Assembly: GCF_039536325.1 (NCBI RefSeq)
Contig: NZ_BAAAYO010000010.1
Span: 62,001-126,000 of the forward strand
Length of the DNA: 64,000 bases
Source: Paenibacillus_AB hodogayensis
GTDB taxonomy: Bacteria > Bacillota > Bacilli > Paenibacillales > NBRC-103111
Reading direction: 5' to 3'
Both the position numbers and the translations under genes were made by a program. How positions within the stretch are numbered: the stretch's first letter is position 1; each line of letters starts with the position of its first letter. The notes beneath the pieces were generated by a model that saw only the letters and a program-made list of their open reading frames with translations, did not search any database and was not told the DNA's origin. Shown here piece by piece: positions 16,552 to 24,879 of the stretch.

Positions 16552-17097
16552 ATGATCCATACGTTACTTCACATCCAGAACGTGCTGCGCGACAACGGCA
16601 TCCTGATCAGTTTTGCCGGTCGCCTGTCCCAAGGCTTGATTGAAGAATACGGGACGGCCGTCAAATCTTATCTAGAGACGGAGCAGCGTCCGCGCAACGA
16701 AATTTTCGATATTTTCTCGATTTTTATCGAGCAGACGCAGAACATTAAAAACTACTGCTCCGTCAAGGAGCAAAGCCCCTTCTCCGACACGATCGCAAAT
16801 TCGTGCATCGTCACGATCGGGAAGACGGCCGGCGGCTATTACGTCTGCTCCGGCAATGTCGTGGACAATACCGAGCTGGGCACGCTTGTCTCCCGCATCG
16901 ACGCCCTCGTTCCGCTGGATAAGACGGCTCTGCGGCGGCTATACAAGGAAAAGCTGCGCGAGGACCCGCCCACCGGCTGCACCGGCGCGGGAGTCGGACT
17001 CATCGACATCGCCCGCAAATCGCGCGAGCCGCTGGAATATACCGTAACCGAGCTGGACGGTCATTTATCGTTTTTCACATTGAAAGCGATCGTATAG
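16552..17097 (+). CDS. siaB: SiaB family protein kinase (DUF6272)
   Basis: A 181-residue protein, MIHTLLHIQNVLRDNGILIS at the start, resembling SiaB of Pseudomonas: a single GHKL-like domain kinase that phosphorylates SiaC. The C-terminus holds TGCTGAGVGLIDIARKSR, a glycine-rich nucleotide-binding loop. Both flanking genes are the other Sia components, which makes the assignment strong. The start follows AAGGAGG by 8 nt. In P. aeruginosa the SiaA phosphatase and SiaB kinase set the phosphorylation state of SiaC, which then controls the diguanylate cyclase SiaD. No siaD is present here, so the output is open. Confidence 0.88.
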   Translation: MIHTLLHIQNVLRDNGILISFAGRLSQGLIEEYGTAVKSYLETEQRPRNEIFDIFSIFIEQTQNIKNYCSVKEQSPFSDTIANSCIVTIGKTAGGYYVCSGNVVDNTELGTLVSRIDALVPLDKTALRRLYKEKLREDPPTGCTGAGVGLIDIARKSREPLEYTVTELDGHLSFFTLKAIV

Positions 17098-17108
17098 GAG
17101 TGATGCAG

Positions 17109-17498
17109 ATGCTACCATATCGTATTGAAGGAACGAAAAGCTCCCCTGCCGTCGATTTCGATCCGATCGCCAACCGATTATTCGTCAGCGGGCAATCTTA
17201 TCCGGAAAACGCGTTCAAATTTTACGAGCCTATACTGGAATGGCTTTCCGCTTATTTGGCCGAGCTGCCCCGGGAGACGGAGACGGTCGCCGAGTTCCAG
17301 ATTCCGTACATGAACACGAGCAGCACGAAATGCCTCATGATGGTGCTGGACAAGCTGGATACCGCTTACGCGGACGGGCACTCGATTCGCGTCAGATGGA
17401 TATGCAACCCCGACAACGAAAGCGAATTCGAATGCGCAGAAGAGCTGAAGGAAGATTTGAGCCTGCCCTTTGTCATTACCGCCCAAGAGGTCGAGTAG
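17109..17498 (+). CDS. siaC: SiaC family regulatory phosphoprotein (DUF1987)
   Basis: A 129-residue protein of the DUF1987/SiaC family. The phosphoacceptor region is visible as YMNTSSTKC, with T70-S71-S72-T73 as the candidate modified residues. N-terminal EGTKSSPAVDFDP and GQSYPENAFKFYEP are family hallmarks. ATG 17109 is chosen because AGGAG lies 8 nt upstream; GTG 17100 and ATG 17103 overlap that site. It lies 11 bp after siaB and 1 bp before the SiaA-like phosphatase gene. It should be the switch protein of the module: phosphorylated by SiaB, dephosphorylated by SiaA. Confidence 0.9.
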   Translation: MLPYRIEGTKSSPAVDFDPIANRLFVSGQSYPENAFKFYEPILEWLSAYLAELPRETETVAEFQIPYMNTSSTKCLMMVLDKLDTAYADGHSIRVRWICNPDNESEFECAEELKEDLSLPFVITAQEVE

Positions 17499-17499
17499 C

Positions 17500-19356
17500 A
17501 TGAAGGAAACCGGACCCTCCAGTCGTTCGGCCTTCCGCCATCATCCGTTATACGATTCCAGCGTCGCCAAAGTGTCGGCGTTCGCAGCCGTTCTGCTCGT
17601 CGTCTCGATTATTTTGATCGGCGCGATATCCTACGCCATTACGAGAGGGCAATCGGTCAAAAAGCTGAAAGAAAACGATCTCGTCTATATCGGCAGCTCG
17701 ATCTCGGCCAAAATCAGCGGCACGATCGAGCGGGCGCTGGAGACGTCGCGTCTTATGGCGAACGACCATGAAGTGAAGCAATGGATTGTCGGCGGGGAGA
17801 AGCAGGACGGCAGCGAGCGGGCCGTCATGGACAAGCTGAGCGCGCTGAACAAGGAGCTTCAATACGACAACAGCTTTATCGTGACCGCTCCAGCCGGCCA
17901 TTATTACGCGGAGAACGGCAAGCTCATCGACATCATGTCCCCTGAAGACCCTGACGACAAATGGTATTACGACTATTTGAAAACCGGCAAGACGCTCGAC
18001 CTTTCGATCGATTACAATGCAGAGCGGCAGGATACGTCCGTATTCGTCAACGCTTTGATGCAAGCCGAAGGCAAGCCGATTGCCATCGTCGGAGTCGGCT
18101 TCAGCCTGCGCGATATGTCCGCCAAGTTCGCCGATTACAAATACGGCGAATACGGCAGTCTGTGGCTGACCGATTCCACCGGCAGGATTTATTTGTCGGA
18201 AGAGCTCGATCAGAACGGCAAAAATATCGCCGACTTTCTGCCTTCCGACACGGCGCGGGAAGTGATCGCCAAGCTGGACCAAGAGCAGAGCGTGTTGGAC
18301 TACAAGGGCGAGAACGGCCGGATGAACGATCTGATCCTGCTGCCGGTTCCTTCCACCGGTTGGACCTTGGTCGTCTCCGTGGACCGGAACGAGGCGATTT
18401 CGTATCTCAAAACGATTCAGGGGCAGACGGCAGCCGCCGTAGGAATCGCCGTATTCTCCGTGCTCTTCTTCTTCAGCTACACGTCGCGCCGGCTTGCCGA
18501 CCCGTACAAGCGGGCCGTCACCCTCAATGTGGAGCTGGAACGGCAAATCGCGCTGAGGACGAAGGAGCTGGCCGAACAAAACGAAAAGATGCTCGACAGC
18601 ATCGATTATGCCAGCCGCATCCAGCAAGCCGTGCTTCCGTCGGCCGCCGAGCTTGCCGCGGCGCTTCCCGATCATTTCGTGCTATGGAAACCGCGAGACG
18701 TCGTAGGCGGCGATTTTTACTGGGTCCGGCAAGTGCGGGAAGGCGTGCTCGTAGCCGTCGGGGATTGCACGGGACATGGCGTGCCGGGCGCGTTCATGTC
18801 CATTATGACGGTGTCCATGCTGGACCAGATCGTCAAGGGCGGCGGTACGTGCGAGCCGGCCGACGTGCTGTCGCAGCTGAACCGTTCGATCAAGCGGACG
18901 CTGAATCAGATAGGCAAGGAAGGCTTGACCGACGACGGTCTCGATATCGGGCTATGTCTGTTGACGGAGCGGGGCGTAACGTATGCAGGGGCGGGATGTT
19001 CGCTTTATATCAGGAAGGCTGAAGGACTGGTGGAGATCGAGGGGAACCGCAAATCGCCCGGCTACCGGAAGACGCCCGACGATTACGCGTTCATCGCCGC
19101 GCACGTCGAAACGGCCCCGGACGATAGACTATATATCGCTACGGACGGCCTGACGGATCAGAACGGAGGAGAGAAAGATTATTCGTTCGGGAAAACCCGG
19201 CTGAAGCGCTGGCTGGAGGCCAACGCCCATTTACCGCCGGAGCGGCAGAAGCTTCTGCTGGAGGAGGTGCTGGCGGAGTATCGGGGGGCGGAGCCGCAGC
19301 GCGACGATATTACCGTATTCGGCTTCCGGTCGCCTTATCGGACCGATTCGCCATAG
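17500..19356 (+). CDS. siaA: SiaA-like membrane PP2C (SpoIIE-type) phosphatase
   Basis: A 618-residue membrane phosphatase. A membrane helix at about residues 27-50 is followed by an extracellular sensor region of about 250 residues with a Cache-like look (YYENGKLIDIMSPEDPDDKWYYDY-type motif). A second helix (AAAVGIAVFSVLFFF) leads to a coiled linker and a C-terminal PP2C/SpoIIE domain. That domain has RDVVGGDFYWV, DCTGHGVPGAFMS and TDGLTDQNGG supplying the metal-binding acids. It would dephosphorylate SiaC when its outside ligand is bound. The ATG at 17500 is 1 bp after the siaC stop. Confidence 0.9.
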   Translation: MKETGPSSRSAFRHHPLYDSSVAKVSAFAAVLLVVSIILIGAISYAITRGQSVKKLKENDLVYIGSSISAKISGTIERALETSRLMANDHEVKQWIVGGEKQDGSERAVMDKLSALNKELQYDNSFIVTAPAGHYYAENGKLIDIMSPEDPDDKWYYDYLKTGKTLDLSIDYNAERQDTSVFVNALMQAEGKPIAIVGVGFSLRDMSAKFADYKYGEYGSLWLTDSTGRIYLSEELDQNGKNIADFLPSDTAREVIAKLDQEQSVLDYKGENGRMNDLILLPVPSTGWTLVVSVDRNEAISYLKTIQGQTAAAVGIAVFSVLFFFSYTSRRLADPYKRAVTLNVELERQIALRTKELAEQNEKMLDSIDYASRIQQAVLPSAAELAAALPDHFVLWKPRDVVGGDFYWVRQVREGVLVAVGDCTGHGVPGAFMSIMTVSMLDQIVKGGGTCEPADVLSQLNRSIKRTLNQIGKEGLTDDGLDIGLCLLTERGVTYAGAGCSLYIRKAEGLVEIEGNRKSPGYRKTPDDYAFIAAHVETAPDDRLYIATDGLTDQNGGEKDYSFGKTRLKRWLEANAHLPPERQKLLLEEVLAEYRGAEPQRDDITVFGFRSPYRTDSP

Positions 19357-19439
19357 CCCCGATCGGGACAAACGCCGTGCCGGACCTTGGGAGGGCGTTC
19401 CCGTGGATGATCCGACTGGCTTTCACGAGCGGGGCGCGG

Positions 19440-20174
19440 TCAGCGGGGACTAGCTCCTTCGTACCGGTAGCCCATACCCCGTACGCTGACGATATAGCGC
19501 GGCTCGGCAGGGTTATGCTCCAGCTTCTTGCGCATATTGTAAATGTGCACCATCACCGTACGCGGATCGTCGTTGCTGTCCCTCCCCCATACTTGCTCGT
19601 ACAGTTCGGAGGCGGAGAATACTTCGCCCGGACGGTTGGCCATGTACGCAAGAAGCTGAAACTCCTTCGCCGAAAGCCGCACTTCCTCGCCGTCCGCATG
19701 GACGGTCATTTTTTTGGAATCGATATAAATTCCTTCGACCGGTATGGTCTGCTCGGCCATTCTTGTGCCGACCGCCGAATTCTGGTAACGGCGATAGATG
19801 GGCGCACGGCGCATGTTCGCCTTCACCCGGGCAACCACCACCGCCGGATCGAATGGCTTCGGAATATAGTCGTCCGCCCCCAGATTCAGCCCGTGGACGA
19901 TATCCTCCGATTCGCCGCGCGCGCTGACGAACACGATCGGAACGTTGGAGACGCTGCGTATTTGTTCGCAGACTTCCAGACCGCTCATCCCCGGCAGTTG
20001 AATGTCGAGCAGGACCAGACTGGGCTGCGTTTCCTCGAATTCGCGCAATGCGGACAGCCCGTCCACCGCTTCGACGGTCACAAAGCCGTTTTTACTTAAG
20101 TAGAGCCTGAGCAGCTCGCGGATTTCGTTGTCATCCTCGACGATCAGCACGGTTGCATGATCCGCAGAATCCAC
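19440..20174 (-). CDS. OmpR-family response regulator
   Basis: A 244-residue two-domain regulator. The receiver has DD at about 14-15, the phosphorylation Asp at 57 (VLLDIQLPG) and Lys in PKPFDP. The C-terminal winged helix is shown by KEFQLLAYMANRPGEVFS and RTVMVHIYNMRKKLE. GTG 20174 is the likely start, with GGGGAGGG 8 nt upstream. It is convergent with the siaA gene. The soluble kinase at 15462 has no other regulator nearby, so they may pair (inference). Confidence 0.9.
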   Translation of the reverse strand: MDSADHATVLIVEDDNEIRELLRLYLSKNGFVTVEAVDGLSALREFEETQPSLVLLDIQLPGMSGLEVCEQIRSVSNVPIVFVSARGESEDIVHGLNLGADDYIPKPFDPAVVVARVKANMRRAPIYRRYQNSAVGTRMAEQTIPVEGIYIDSKKMTVHADGEEVRLSAKEFQLLAYMANRPGEVFSASELYEQVWGRDSNDDPRTVMVHIYNMRKKLEHNPAEPRYIVSVRGMGYRYEGASPR

Positions 20175-20265
20175 TACCGTTCCCTCCCCATCATGCTGGC
20201 AATCCCCCTTCATTGTACCATCTTGGAAGTGGATTTCATATCCATGCGGCGGAAACGACGGTGAA

Positions 20266-20613
20266 TTACAGCGCCTCGGAAAATTCGACGTCGATCAGCA
20301 GGGAGCCGTCGGGGGAACTCGAGACGAGCAGCGGCAGATCGCCGCTTTCATCGGCGAGTCCTTTGCAGCGGACGGTCAAGCGGCATGTATGCTTGCCCGT
20401 ATCCCGCTTGAGCTTCATCGAGAAGCGCCGTATCGCTTCGATCAGCTCCTCGTACGGCTCCTTATCCTTTAGATCGAACAGAAAAACGTCCGCAGACAGC
20501 TCCAGATCGTCCTCCGACTGCCGGACGGCGACTGTGGCCGTCCATGGCTTGGCATAGCTATGCTCCAGCTGAAAGCCGTACAAATCCCCGGTAATGGGAA
20601 GGGCGTTCCACAT
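20266..20613 (-). CDS. Conserved-looking hypothetical protein in the fumC operon (115 aa)
   Basis: A soluble 115-residue protein, MWNALPITGDLYGFQLEHSY at the start, acidic, alternating strands and helices. I recognise no domain. The ATG follows AGGAGGAG by 10 nt and sits only 7 bp after fumC, so it should be co-transcribed from the Fur-box promoter. No terminator is visible between the two genes. Function unknown; an iron-stress role is only guilt by association. Confidence 0.75.
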   Translation of the reverse strand: MWNALPITGDLYGFQLEHSYAKPWTATVAVRQSEDDLELSADVFLFDLKDKEPYEELIEAIRRFSMKLKRDTGKHTCRLTVRCKGLADESGDLPLLVSSSPDGSLLIDVEFSEAL

Positions 20614-20620
20614 GATAAGC

Positions 20621-22012
20621 TCACTCCTCCTTCGGGCCGATCATCTGTTCGGGACGAACGACCTGGTCGAACTGCTCGCCGGAGAGGAGACCGCTTGCGA
20701 TCGCCGCTTCCCGCAGCGTCAGCCCTTCCTTATGCGCCTTCTTCGCCACCTGGGCGGCCTTCTCGTAGCCGATATGCGGGTTCAGCGCGGTGACAAGCAT
20801 AAGCGATTGCTCCATATGATGGCGAATGACCGTCTCGTTCGGCTCGATGCCTACGGCGCAATGATCGTTGAACGAATGCATCGCGTCGGCCAGCAGTCTG
20901 GCGGATTGCAGGAAATTGTAAATGATGACCGGCTTGAACACGTTCAGCTCGAAATTGCCCTGGCTCGCGGCGAAGCCGATCGCCGCATCGTTGCCCATCA
21001 CCTGGCAGACGACCATCGTCAGCGCTTCGCTTTGCGTCGGGTTCACCTTGCCCGGCATAATCGAGCTGCCCGGCTCGTTCTCAGGAATGGAGATCTCGCC
21101 AAGACCGCTGCGCGGGCCGCTGGCCAGCCAACGCACGTCGTTGGCGATCTTCATCAGATCCGCGGCGAGAGCCTTGAGTGCGCCGTGCACGTAGACCAGC
21201 TCGTCGTGGCTCGTCAAAGCGTGGAACTTGTTGTCCGCCGAGGAGAACGCCGTCCCGGTCAATGCGCCCAGCTCCTCGGCCACAAGGGCGCCGAAACGGG
21301 GGTGCGCGTTGATGCCGGTTCCTACGGCCGTGCCGCCGATGGCCAATTCCCGCAGCGCCTCGGCGCTTTGACGGACCATCCCTTCGGTCTTCTCCAGCAT
21401 CCGCTGCCAGCCGCTGATCTCTTGGCCGAGCGTCAGCGGGGTCGCGTCCTGCAGATGAGTCCGGCCGATCTTGATCAGATCGCGGAACGCCTCGCTCTTG
21501 CCGCGCAGCGTCTCCTTCAGCTTGGCGATCGCCGGCAGCACGTTGTTCTCCACCGCCAGCAGGGCCGCGACGTGCATCGCCGTCGGGAACGTGTCGTTGG
21601 AGCTTTGCGACTTATTCACGTCGTCGTTCGGGTGAATGCGCTGCTCGCTGCCCTGTTCCGCCAGCAGCTGATTGCCGCGGTTGGCGATCACTTCGTTGAC
21701 GTTCATATTGGACTGCGTGCCGCTTCCGGTCTGCCAGACGACGAGCGGAAACTGGTCGTCCCAGCGCCCGCCGGTTATTTCGTCCGCAGCCGCCACGATC
21801 GCCGCTGCCTTCTCTTCGCCGAGCTTGCCTAGCTTGCGGTTGGCCAGCGCGGCGCTTTTCTTCAGCAGAGCGAAGACGCGGATCAGCTCGATCGGCATCA
21901 ACTCCCCGCCGATCTTGAAGTTTTCGAAGCTGCGCTGGGTTTGCGCCGCCCATAGCTTGTCCGCGGGAACCTTCACTTCGCCCAGCGTATCTTTCTCGAT
22001 TCTGTATTCCAT
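20621..22012 (-). CDS. fumC: Class II (iron-independent) fumarate hydratase FumC
   Basis: A 463-residue enzyme converting fumarate to L-malate in the TCA cycle. The superfamily signature SSIMPGKVNPTQSE is intact. The catalytic segments QTGSGTQSNMNVNEVIANR and GRTHLQDATPL are also present and typical of class II. ATG 22012 follows GGGAGGG. The class II enzyme has no iron-sulfur cluster. Directly upstream is a near-consensus Fur box placed inside the promoter, so the gene is probably derepressed in iron starvation. The small gene at 20266 follows 7 bp downstream. Confidence 0.96.
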   Translation of the reverse strand: MEYRIEKDTLGEVKVPADKLWAAQTQRSFENFKIGGELMPIELIRVFALLKKSAALANRKLGKLGEEKAAAIVAAADEITGGRWDDQFPLVVWQTGSGTQSNMNVNEVIANRGNQLLAEQGSEQRIHPNDDVNKSQSSNDTFPTAMHVAALLAVENNVLPAIAKLKETLRGKSEAFRDLIKIGRTHLQDATPLTLGQEISGWQRMLEKTEGMVRQSAEALRELAIGGTAVGTGINAHPRFGALVAEELGALTGTAFSSADNKFHALTSHDELVYVHGALKALAADLMKIANDVRWLASGPRSGLGEISIPENEPGSSIMPGKVNPTQSEALTMVVCQVMGNDAAIGFAASQGNFELNVFKPVIIYNFLQSARLLADAMHSFNDHCAVGIEPNETVIRHHMEQSLMLVTALNPHIGYEKAAQVAKKAHKEGLTLREAAIASGLLSGEQFDQVVRPEQMIGPKEE

Positions 22013-22082
22013 CGCTATAGTCCCTCCCGTGTATCGTGTATGCTCCATTATTTCCTTGCGGCGGAATCGTTATCCTGCTATC

Positions 22083-22112
22083 AGTTTATGTGATAATGAT
22101 TATCATTGTCAA
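22083..22112 (-). promoter_or_regulatory. Fur box within the fumC promoter
   Basis: On the minus strand a perfect -35 TTGACA (22107-22112) and a -10 TAAACT (22083-22088) are 18 bp apart. The spacer holds a 19-bp palindrome, read on the plus strand as GATAATGATTATCATTGTC (22092-22110). It matches the Fur consensus at all but two positions. Fur bound with iron would cover the promoter. Confidence 0.8.
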
Positions 22113-22119
22113 ATATTAA

Positions 22120-22163
22120 AAACCTTCGCCGCAACGTCCTTGGACGGCATACGGCGAAGGTTT
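22120..22163 (-). terminator. Terminator of the SGNH hydrolase gene
   Basis: A 12-bp perfect inverted repeat, AAACCTTCGCCG and CGGCGAAGGTTT, is followed on the minus strand by TT and an AT-rich tail. It lies just after the 22168 stop and isolates fumC from the gene upstream. Confidence 0.8.
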
Positions 22164-22167
22164 CGGT

Positions 22168-22875
22168 TTAAATTTCGTCGATCACAACTTCGTCCAGCTT
22201 GCTCCGTATGGAGCGGAACAGATGGTCATGACCGTTCTGAGTAAAGTGGAAGGAATCGTAAAACCAGCCGGAAATGTCGGTTCCCGATCGCCATACCGAT
22301 TGGATATCCTTCTCCGCATCCGCCAGAAGCAAGCCCCGCTCGGCTGCGATCGACCGCAGCGTATCGTTGTACCGGGCGAACGGCTCCGGATAGGCCGTGT
22401 CCTCCAAAGGCTGTTTCCAGCCGTACGTTTCGCCCGATACGGCCGATACCGGTCCGCTCGTCCACAGCAGGCTGGCGCACCCGATCGCTTCCGCCTTTTC
22501 CAGCATGAGCTCGATGTTTGCCCGGTATGCTTCAACCGATATCGGCTTCCTCCAGTCGTTAATGCCGAAATTCAAAATGAGCAAATCCGGCTTCAGCTCG
22601 CCAACTCCTTTGTCGAACCCGTCCAGCCCTTGCGCGCTCGTCCAGCCGCCTTTTCCCGAATTGTGCACCGTAGCACGCTCGTTCATCTGTTGCAAATGTC
22701 TTCTTAGCTGCGATACCCATGAACCGTGGATCAGATCCGGGTTCAGGCCGTTCTCTCTCGCCTCGTGCCAGCCTTCGGCGACGCTGCCGTAAGTCCAACT
22801 GTCGCCGTAAGCGACTACGGTAACGGGCTTCCTCTCCAGCAAATTTCGTTTCCATGTCAGACCGGGTCCGCTCAC
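22168..22875 (-). CDS. SGNH/GDSL-family hydrolase
   Basis: A 235-residue SGNH esterase/lipase-like hydrolase with no signal peptide. Block I is VVAYGDSWTYGS with the catalytic Ser; block III has ILNFGINDW with the Asn; block V is DSFHFTQNGH with the catalytic Asp and His. Typical substrates are acetylated sugars or lipids. The exact one is not readable. The GTG start follows a purine-rich site. It stands 21 bp after the ABC exporter gene, same strand, and may be co-transcribed. Confidence 0.88.
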   Translation of the reverse strand: MSGPGLTWKRNLLERKPVTVVAYGDSWTYGSVAEGWHEARENGLNPDLIHGSWVSQLRRHLQQMNERATVHNSGKGGWTSAQGLDGFDKGVGELKPDLLILNFGINDWRKPISVEAYRANIELMLEKAEAIGCASLLWTSGPVSAVSGETYGWKQPLEDTAYPEPFARYNDTLRSIAAERGLLLADAEKDIQSVWRSGTDISGWFYDSFHFTQNGHDHLFRSIRSKLDEVVIDEI

Positions 22876-22896
22876 ACCTTATCTTCCTTCCCGCTC

Positions 22897-24855
22897 CTAC
22901 GAGAGCAGCATTTGCTTGATTTCGGTTGGCCGCATGGCCTTCAACTGCTTCTCGTACAGCTCCTTGTACAAGCCGCCCTTGCGCAGCAGCTGCTCGTGCG
23001 TGCCGGTTTCGGCGATCCGCCCGTTGTCCATGGCGATGATCTGATCCGCACGCACGACGGTCGCCAGGCGATGGGCAATGACGAAGGTCGTGCGGTTTTT
23101 CATCAAACGGTTGAGCGCCTCGGTGACCAGCTCCTCGGACTCGGCGTCGAGCGCCGACGTGGCCTCGTCGAGAATCAGGATGCGCGGGTCCTTCAGCAGG
23201 GCGCGGGCGATGGCGAGCCGCTGCTTCTGACCGCCGGACAGGCGCACCCCGCGCTCGCCCATCACCGTGTCGTAGCCCTTCTCCCACTTGCTGATAAACT
23301 CGTGGGCGTTCGCCGCCTTCGCCGCCTCGTACACGTCCTGCACGGGAGCGTCCGGACGTCCATAGGCGATGTTCTCGTAAACGGTGCCCGAGAACAAAAT
23401 GTTATCCTGCAAAACGACCGCAATTTGCTTGCGCAGGTCGTGCATGTCGTAATCCTTAATGTTTCGCCCGTCCAAATAAACGGCGCCCTCGTCCACGTCG
23501 TAAAAGCGCGGGATGAAGTTGATCAGCGTCGACTTGCCCGCGCCGCTCGGTCCGACAAGGGCGATCACCTGGCCGGGCTTGGCGTGGAAGCTGATGTTTT
23601 CCAGCGCTATCCGCGACTCGGTCGTCGTCGGCAGCGGGTCCGGCTTCGTTTTCGGCGGAATCCAATAGAACGATTTCGGCGGCTTTTGCCGTTCGACAAT
23701 GTCCGGATCGAAGCTTTTGCCGTTTTTGGACACAGGAAGCTCCGTCTCGTACGTAAACGAGACGTTATCGAAGCGGATATCGCCGCGGCATACCGGAAGC
23801 GGCAGCGGATTGTCGGCATTTTTCACATCGGGCTCGATGTCCAGCACCTCGAATATGCGCTCGATGTTCGTCATGGCGTTCTGAATCGTCACGTTGACCT
23901 CGGCGAATCGCTGGATCGGCCCGTAGAGCTGGCCGAGAAAGCCGTTGAAGGCGATCAGCGAGCCGATCGACAGCTCTCCCTTCAGGACGAGCGCGCCGCC
24001 TACCGACCACGTGATCAGCGTCCCGGAGTAGCCTACCGTCTGGGAGATGCGCCCCAACGTATTGGACAGGATCTGGGTGGACATCGAATGGTTGACGTGC
24101 TGGTCGGACTGCTTGTCGAACCTCTCCAGTTCGGTTTGCTCGCGGTTGAACGACTGGACGATCTTCATCCCCGATATGCGTTCCACCAGCACCCCTGAGA
24201 TGCGCTCCATCTGGCGGTTGACGGAGCGGGACGCAAAGCGGATACGCACGTTCAGGTTCGTGAAGCTCAGGTAGTAAATCGGCAATATCCATAATGAGAG
24301 CAGCGCGAGCTTCCAGCTTAACGAGAACAGGAAGAAAGCGGCGAAGACGACCATAATCAGGTCGAAGGCGACGTTGATGACGTTCGAGCCGACCAGATTT
24401 TGCGCCCCGTTGACGTCATTGATCACCCTGGATAAAATGCTTCCGACTTGTCTGCTGTCGTAAAAGCGCTGCGACATCTTCTGGATATGCTCGTACAGCT
24501 GGCGCCGGATGCCGGCTACCATGCGGCTGCCGAGCCGCGACATGACGTTGTTGCGTATGAATGTCACGATGACGCTCATCACATACAGCGAGGCGAAAAT
24601 CGTCACGATCTGTCCGAGCGACCAGCCGGAATCGGCCTGGCCGAGCACGTCGTCGATCATGATCTTCATCAGCCACGGTCCGGTGAGCGGAACGATGAAC
24701 TGCAGCAGGCCCAGAATGACGATCGCCAACAGGTAGTACCTGTACGGCTTGACGAATTGCAAATACCGGCGGACCAGTCTCTTGTTGGCCGGATCGAGCG
24801 TCTTCTTGAAGTCACCCGCGTTTTCCACGCTTGTGTTCCCCCTTGTGCGGCCCAT
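22897..24855 (-). CDS. ABC exporter, fused permease-ATPase
   Basis: A 652-residue half-transporter of the MsbA/lipid- or drug-exporter type. Six membrane helices fill residues ~35-320. The ATPase domain carries Walker A GPSGAGKST, signature LSGGQKQ, Walker B ILILDEATSALD and the H-loop AHRLATV. Unusually, about 45 extra residues rich in Pro, Lys and Asp sit between the first strand (DNVSFTYE) and the conserved ALENISF of the ATPase domain. The start may be GTG 24828, which has AAGGGGG 9 nt upstream, rather than ATG 24855. Substrate unknown. Confidence 0.92.
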   Translation of the reverse strand: MGRTRGNTSVENAGDFKKTLDPANKRLVRRYLQFVKPYRYYLLAIVILGLLQFIVPLTGPWLMKIMIDDVLGQADSGWSLGQIVTIFASLYVMSVIVTFIRNNVMSRLGSRMVAGIRRQLYEHIQKMSQRFYDSRQVGSILSRVINDVNGAQNLVGSNVINVAFDLIMVVFAAFFLFSLSWKLALLSLWILPIYYLSFTNLNVRIRFASRSVNRQMERISGVLVERISGMKIVQSFNREQTELERFDKQSDQHVNHSMSTQILSNTLGRISQTVGYSGTLITWSVGGALVLKGELSIGSLIAFNGFLGQLYGPIQRFAEVNVTIQNAMTNIERIFEVLDIEPDVKNADNPLPLPVCRGDIRFDNVSFTYETELPVSKNGKSFDPDIVERQKPPKSFYWIPPKTKPDPLPTTTESRIALENISFHAKPGQVIALVGPSGAGKSTLINFIPRFYDVDEGAVYLDGRNIKDYDMHDLRKQIAVVLQDNILFSGTVYENIAYGRPDAPVQDVYEAAKAANAHEFISKWEKGYDTVMGERGVRLSGGQKQRLAIARALLKDPRILILDEATSALDAESEELVTEALNRLMKNRTTFVIAHRLATVVRADQIIAMDNGRIAETGTHEQLLRKGGLYKELYEKQLKAMRPTEIKQMLLS

Positions 24856-24879
24856 GGTCCCGCTTGCTGGCGGACAGGG

